Part shown: positions 4,975-8,085 of the stretch, in pieces | How the letters are laid out: each line of letters begins with the position of its first letter | How positions within the stretch are numbered: position 1 is the first letter of the stretch | DNA from: DASYAN01 sp036501345 | GTDB lineage: Bacteria > Chloroflexota > Ktedonobacteria > Ktedonobacterales > Ktedonobacteraceae | Length of the DNA: 8,085 nt | Direction: 5' to 3' | NCBI GenBank assembly: GCA_036501345.1 | Contig: DASYAN010000316.1 | Location: 1-8,085, forward strand | Notes under the pieces: generated by a model | What the model was told of the DNA's origin: nothing | Database searches by the model: none | What the model saw: only the letters and a program-made list of their open reading frames with translations | Made by a program: the position numbers and the translations under genes

Positions 4975-7794
4975 TCAATGTATCTCATCTAGTAATCTAA
5001 GCTCCCGTGCTTGCCTCTCTGCCTGTATTCGGTTCTGCACACCCAGTTTGGAAAAGATGTGGCTGACATGGCGCTTGACTGTATCGCGAGCAATGACGAG
5101 TGCTTGGGCAATCTCCTGGTTAGATGCACCCTCTACGAGCAGCTGGAGAACTTCTAGCTCCCGCTCACTCAAGGGATCCAGATGCGGTTGGGATGTAGTG
5201 TGTCCTGCCGCTTGCTTGAGCCGATGTTCTTGCATTTGGCTCTTCTGGGAGAAGGCAGCAAGCAGAGTATCAAGATAGGGGGTCGCCCCAGCTTTGCGCT
5301 GCTCTTCTCGCAGACTGTAGAGCAGAGCCGCCATAGGCGCTCCTTCCTCTACGAAGCTGCGGATGAAGCCCTCCGGCTCTGCCAATCGGACTGCCTCGGA
5401 GAGGGCCTCCAGAGCCTGCGATATCTCATGACACATCTGGTGGGCCCGGGCTTGTAAGAGTCGGATTTCAATCACATGTCCCCAGCGTTGGCCTGCTCTC
5501 GCTCGCTGGAGCACAAGCTCCAGTCGTTCCAGGGCGAGAACTGGCTGCTGTGTGGCCAGTCGGACACGAGCGTATGCTACCTCTTCCCGTTCACGAGCAA
5601 AAGGCGCCCTATGCTGTGCTCCTAGATCCAGCTCCTCTGCCCAGCGTAGGGCGCGATCTCGTTCCCCGCAGGCGAACCAGAGCCGGACTTGGTCAACCGT
5701 AGTAAAAAGGGAATGATAATGCAGAGCAAGAGGCTGGTTCATATGCATCTTGATGTGTTCAAACTCCTGGAGAGCAGAGCTTGCTCTGCCTAGTTCTCCG
5801 CGCGATAGAGCGATGCGCATCAGTACGACGTATCCAAAGAGTGAATAGCCGATCGATACAATCGTTGTAGTCTGTGAGCTTAGCGAGATAGCCTCTTCTA
5901 CCAACTCTAGTGCTGCATCGAGCTTGTTCCACTCGCGTAGGACCTCCGCTTGCCAGATGGCGGGCCAGCATACGTCAGGAGATACGAGTCCTCCTGGCTG
6001 TGTCCCTAGTTGCCTCGCTTGCTGGGTTAACTGCTGTACCTCGTGCAACCGCCCTGCTCCTATCATGTACATAACAGTTGCGCCTATTGCACCAATGGTC
6101 AGAGCAGTCTTTCCTGCCGCTTGGGCAAGGGAGCCGGATTGGAGGCCACTCTCAATAGCCGCTACTGCATTGTTGGTTGGAGATGCATAAAGGGCCCGAA
6201 GCTGGGCCCAGGCGACGAATGCGCGAGCTGCCAAATTGTCTGGTGAGAGCAGGGCAAGGGCCTGCTGGCAGAGCGGAAGGGCAACTTGTGCATCCTCTTC
6301 ATGGCTTCGCACAACCGCACGAAAGGTGATCACCTCTCCAAGCCGATTCGCCCGCTCTTGCCACACTTGGGGAGCAAGAGTCGGGACCGAGGCATCTTCA
6401 TGTGTTTGCGTTAGAAGCAAAGCGCTCAGGCTGGCTTCGGCTGCATCAAGCCAGCCATCCAGCTTGGTATGGTGGGCAACTGTCCATAACAGCTGAGTAC
6501 AAGCCAGACAGAGGGCAGGCCGAGCATGCATGACCTCCTCTGGTAATTGCTCAATCCACTTTTTGAGCATGACCAGTGCACGTTGACCTGCTCCCCACGT
6601 AAGCGACGTCAAATGCAGACTCTCGCGCTCGAGCAGATCAGCTGCCCAGTTCCACTGCTGGGCTTTGAAGGCATGCACAATGGCTTGAGTGGTCTGGTCA
6701 TGCTCTGCATACCAGAGACTGGCCCGGTGATGCAAACTTGATAGACGATCGGCATGCCTCTGTTCCAGCCTATAGGACAGGGCTTCAGCAAAGAGGGCAT
6801 GATAGCGATACCACTGGCATTTGCTATCAAGGGCGGTCACAAATAAATTGGCTTGCTCGAGCTGTTCGAGCATCTGCTGACTGCCTGACTGCTCCATGAT
6901 GGCATCACAGAGCGAGGCACTGAGGCGCTCGAGGATGGATGTGGAGAGCAGAAAGGCTTGGACCTCCTGGGACTGTCGTTGCAAGACCTCCTGGGTCAAA
7001 TAATCCAGGATGTAGCGCTGATCCCCACTGGCCCGCTCTAGCAGCGTGAGGGAGCTAGCATGCTCTGGCAGGGAAAGCCCGAGCAATTGTAGACCCACCA
7101 GCCAGCCCTCTGTGCGAGTTGCCACCTCCTGGATCGTTTCAGCAGGCAGTTGGATGCCTATCACTTTCTCAAAGAAGGTCCTGGTCTCCTCTACGGTACA
7201 GCGTAACTGGTCCGTGCGCACTTCCAAGGCCTGCTGACTTGCTCGTAACAACGGAAGGGGCAAAGGAGGGTCAGCTCGGGTTGCTAGGATGATATGCAAT
7301 TGAGGAGGAAGATGCTCAATCAGATAGGCTAGGATCGTGTGTATCTCCTGCTCAGTGATCATCTGATAATCGTCTAGGATCAGCAAGAAGTCATCTGTTC
7401 CGTCGGCCAGCAGGTTAATAAGTGCTGCTAAGATATACTTGATGGGTAGAGGTTGTGGCGATTGCAACTGCATCAACACTTCAGTGAAGCGATTCGGCTG
7501 CTGCATCTTGAGTGCTGTCAGAACATAGGTCCAGAACTGTCGTGGGTCATTGTCCTCTTCTTCCAAGGACACCCAGGCGACCCGAGGGTGGTTTGGGAGC
7601 AGCGATTGGCTCCAGGTAGAGAGTAACGTGGTCTTGCCAAAGCCAGCAGGAGCTGAAACCAGTGTGAAGGGGCGGTTCAAGCTTTCGTTGAGCAAAGCGG
7701 TCAGACGAGGACGAGAGATGAGACGACCCAATGTAACAGGCACATGGAATTTGGTAGCCAAAAGCTGGTTTTGTGTGAGCATTAATGCATCCAT
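4975..7794 (-). CDS. MalT-like STAND ATPase / LuxR-type transcriptional regulator
   Basis: A 939-residue cytoplasmic regulator of the large LuxR (LAL/MalT-like) class. Such proteins bind ATP and an inducer, oligomerise, and activate promoters through a C-terminal LuxR helix-turn-helix. Walker A is APAGFGKTT (residues 48-56, Lys54) and Walker B is FLLILDD (136-142). The sensor-like ATRADPPLPL follows at 171-180, then the winged-helix marker GWLVGLQL (230-237) and WYRYHALFAEAL (328-339). Residues from about 354 to 860 are helical TPR-like repeats that in MalT relatives receive the signal. The HTH is at about 873-935, from LSERELEVLQLL through NQEIAQAL to TVKRHVSHIFSKLGVQNR. The length is normal for the class and all key residues are present, so it looks functional. 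ATG 7792-7794 has GAGAGG 5 bases upstream (plus-strand 7800-7805); an ATG four codons further in is less well placed. The inducer and targets cannot be read from sequence. It is convergent with the secretion-like cluster, so co-transcription is excluded. Confidence 0.93.
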   Translation of the reverse strand: MDALMLTQNQLLATKFHVPVTLGRLISRPRLTALLNESLNRPFTLVSAPAGFGKTTLLSTWSQSLLPNHPRVAWVSLEEEDNDPRQFWTYVLTALKMQQPNRFTEVLMQLQSPQPLPIKYILAALINLLADGTDDFLLILDDYQMITEQEIHTILAYLIEHLPPQLHIILATRADPPLPLPLLRASQQALEVRTDQLRCTVEETRTFFEKVIGIQLPAETIQEVATRTEGWLVGLQLLGLSLPEHASSLTLLERASGDQRYILDYLTQEVLQRQSQEVQAFLLSTSILERLSASLCDAIMEQSGSQQMLEQLEQANLFVTALDSKCQWYRYHALFAEALSYRLEQRHADRLSSLHHRASLWYAEHDQTTQAIVHAFKAQQWNWAADLLERESLHLTSLTWGAGQRALVMLKKWIEQLPEEVMHARPALCLACTQLLWTVAHHTKLDGWLDAAEASLSALLLTQTHEDASVPTLAPQVWQERANRLGEVITFRAVVRSHEEDAQVALPLCQQALALLSPDNLAARAFVAWAQLRALYASPTNNAVAAIESGLQSGSLAQAAGKTALTIGAIGATVMYMIGAGRLHEVQQLTQQARQLGTQPGGLVSPDVCWPAIWQAEVLREWNKLDAALELVEEAISLSSQTTTIVSIGYSLFGYVVLMRIALSRGELGRASSALQEFEHIKMHMNQPLALHYHSLFTTVDQVRLWFACGERDRALRWAEELDLGAQHRAPFAREREEVAYARVRLATQQPVLALERLELVLQRARAGQRWGHVIEIRLLQARAHQMCHEISQALEALSEAVRLAEPEGFIRSFVEEGAPMAALLYSLREEQRKAGATPYLDTLLAAFSQKSQMQEHRLKQAAGHTTSQPHLDPLSERELEVLQLLVEGASNQEIAQALVIARDTVKRHVSHIFSKLGVQNRIQAERQARELRLLDEIH

Positions 7795-7876
7795 GAGAGC
7801 CTCTCTTATCTGGAACTCTTTCTGTTTTCCTATCCAGCTATCAATCTCTCCTCTAGCAGCCTGTCGGAGAGAAAGG

Positions 7877-7901
7877 AATAGCTGTTATACCAGCCACTAT
7901 T
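7877..7901 (-). promoter_or_regulatory. Extended -10 promoter candidate within an imperfect inverted repeat
   Basis: On the minus strand TGGTATAAC (plus-strand 7884-7892) matches an extended -10 (TG, one base, TATAAC), about 90 bases before the regulator's ATG. No good -35 lies at standard spacing. The inverted repeat AATAGCTG (7877-7884) against CAGC (7891-7894) plus TATT (7898-7901), with a CAC bulge, brackets the -10. It could be an operator, possibly for autoregulation. Both assignments are tentative. Confidence 0.35.
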
Positions 7902-7974
7902 GCAGCAATTGCATCATTCAAAGCATGGCAGAAGCCATTGTTTTAACTCACCATTCGCACAATCCAGAAAGGGG

Positions 7975-8014
7975 AAAAAGCCATTCTTGGTCCTATTTTA
8001 GCAGCAAGAATGGC
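7975..8014 (-). terminator. Intrinsic terminator or leader attenuator, minus strand
   Basis: GCCATTCTTG (7980-7989) and CAAGAATGGC (8005-8014) form a perfect 10-bp stem with a 15-base loop. On the minus strand the stem is followed at once by TTTTT (plus-strand AAAAA, 7975-7979). This is the arrangement of a rho-independent terminator, so it probably ends a minus-strand transcript that starts beyond the window. If the regulator's own promoter lies still further upstream, it would instead act as an attenuator in its leader. The plus strand has no T run after the stem, so direction is minus. Confidence 0.6.
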
Positions 8015-8085
8015 AATTCAGGTGATATCGTAAGGTCTTGCAGTTGCTTGGTGCTTGGCAGTGAGCAAAAAGGATGAGAAACCGC

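Larger units (their letters stand above)
7795..8085 (-). promoter_or_regulatory. Upstream (leader) region of the MalT-like regulator
   Basis: 291 bp without a convincing gene. Reading towards the regulator from the window edge, it holds a terminator-like hairpin (7975-8014), a short hairpin (ATGGC 7925-7929 with GCCAT 7934-7938), an 8-bp palindrome GCAATTGC (7905-7912), and a promoter candidate overlapped by an inverted repeat (7877-7901). A plus-strand reading frame crosses part of the region (to 8077), but it is antisense to the regulator for most of its length and has no recognisable product. Confidence 0.55.

Noticed and set aside
7550..8077. 175-codon plus-strand frame reaching into the intergenic region
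   Set aside because: Most of it is antisense to the regulator's ATPase domain, it has no domain signature, and it crosses the hairpin and promoter signals.
1..8085. CRISPR array, tRNA or rRNA genes
   Set aside because: I see no regularly spaced short repeats, and no cloverleaf or rRNA-like conserved sequence on either strand by eye.

Overview
The window looks like accessory DNA from a bacterium rich in insertion sequences and large LuxR regulators. My best guess is a Chloroflexota of the Ktedonobacteria type. This rests on three things: an IS1182-type transposase, a MalT-like STAND/LuxR regulator of 939 residues, and a TrbL/VirB6-like membrane protein carrying a long cysteine-rich extracellular region. 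The taxonomic guess is inference; no rRNA or other marker gene is present.

Layout. Positions 1-139 are a short left flank with, at most, the last 32 codons of an unknown gene. Positions 140-1959 are a complete-looking 1820-bp IS1182-family element bounded by 22-bp inverted repeats (20 of 22 positions match). Its transposase keeps all three catalytic residues but is broken by a one-base frameshift near 671-682 and by an in-frame TGA at 1194-1196. Positions 1960-2125 are the orphan 3' end of a gene whose intact paralogue lies just downstream (2178-2870); the IS sits where the 5' part should be.

Positions 2178-4896 form a same-strand, closely spaced cluster. It holds an exported six-cysteine protein (2178-2870), a protein with a membrane anchor, two tandem six-cysteine modules and two C-terminal membrane helices (2933-4306), and a hydrophobic TrbL/VirB6-like protein (up to 4896). 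The last two overlap in different frames and look like two halves of one roughly 654-residue channel protein. They are split either by a lost C in the C5 run at 4238-4242 or by a real gene boundary. Together the cluster resembles part of a conjugation or type IV secretion module with surface-exposed disulfide-rich domains.

Positions 4975-7794 (minus strand) encode the MalT-like regulator, convergent with the cluster and 78 bp from it. Its upstream region (7795-8085) holds an extended -10 promoter candidate overlapped by an imperfect inverted repeat. Further out, a 10-bp perfect hairpin followed by T5 is a likely intrinsic terminator. Nothing in the sequence shows that the regulator controls the secretion-like cluster.

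The most novel-looking item is the cluster at 1960-4896: duplicated secreted cysteine proteins next to a VirB6-like channel with tandem cysteine modules.
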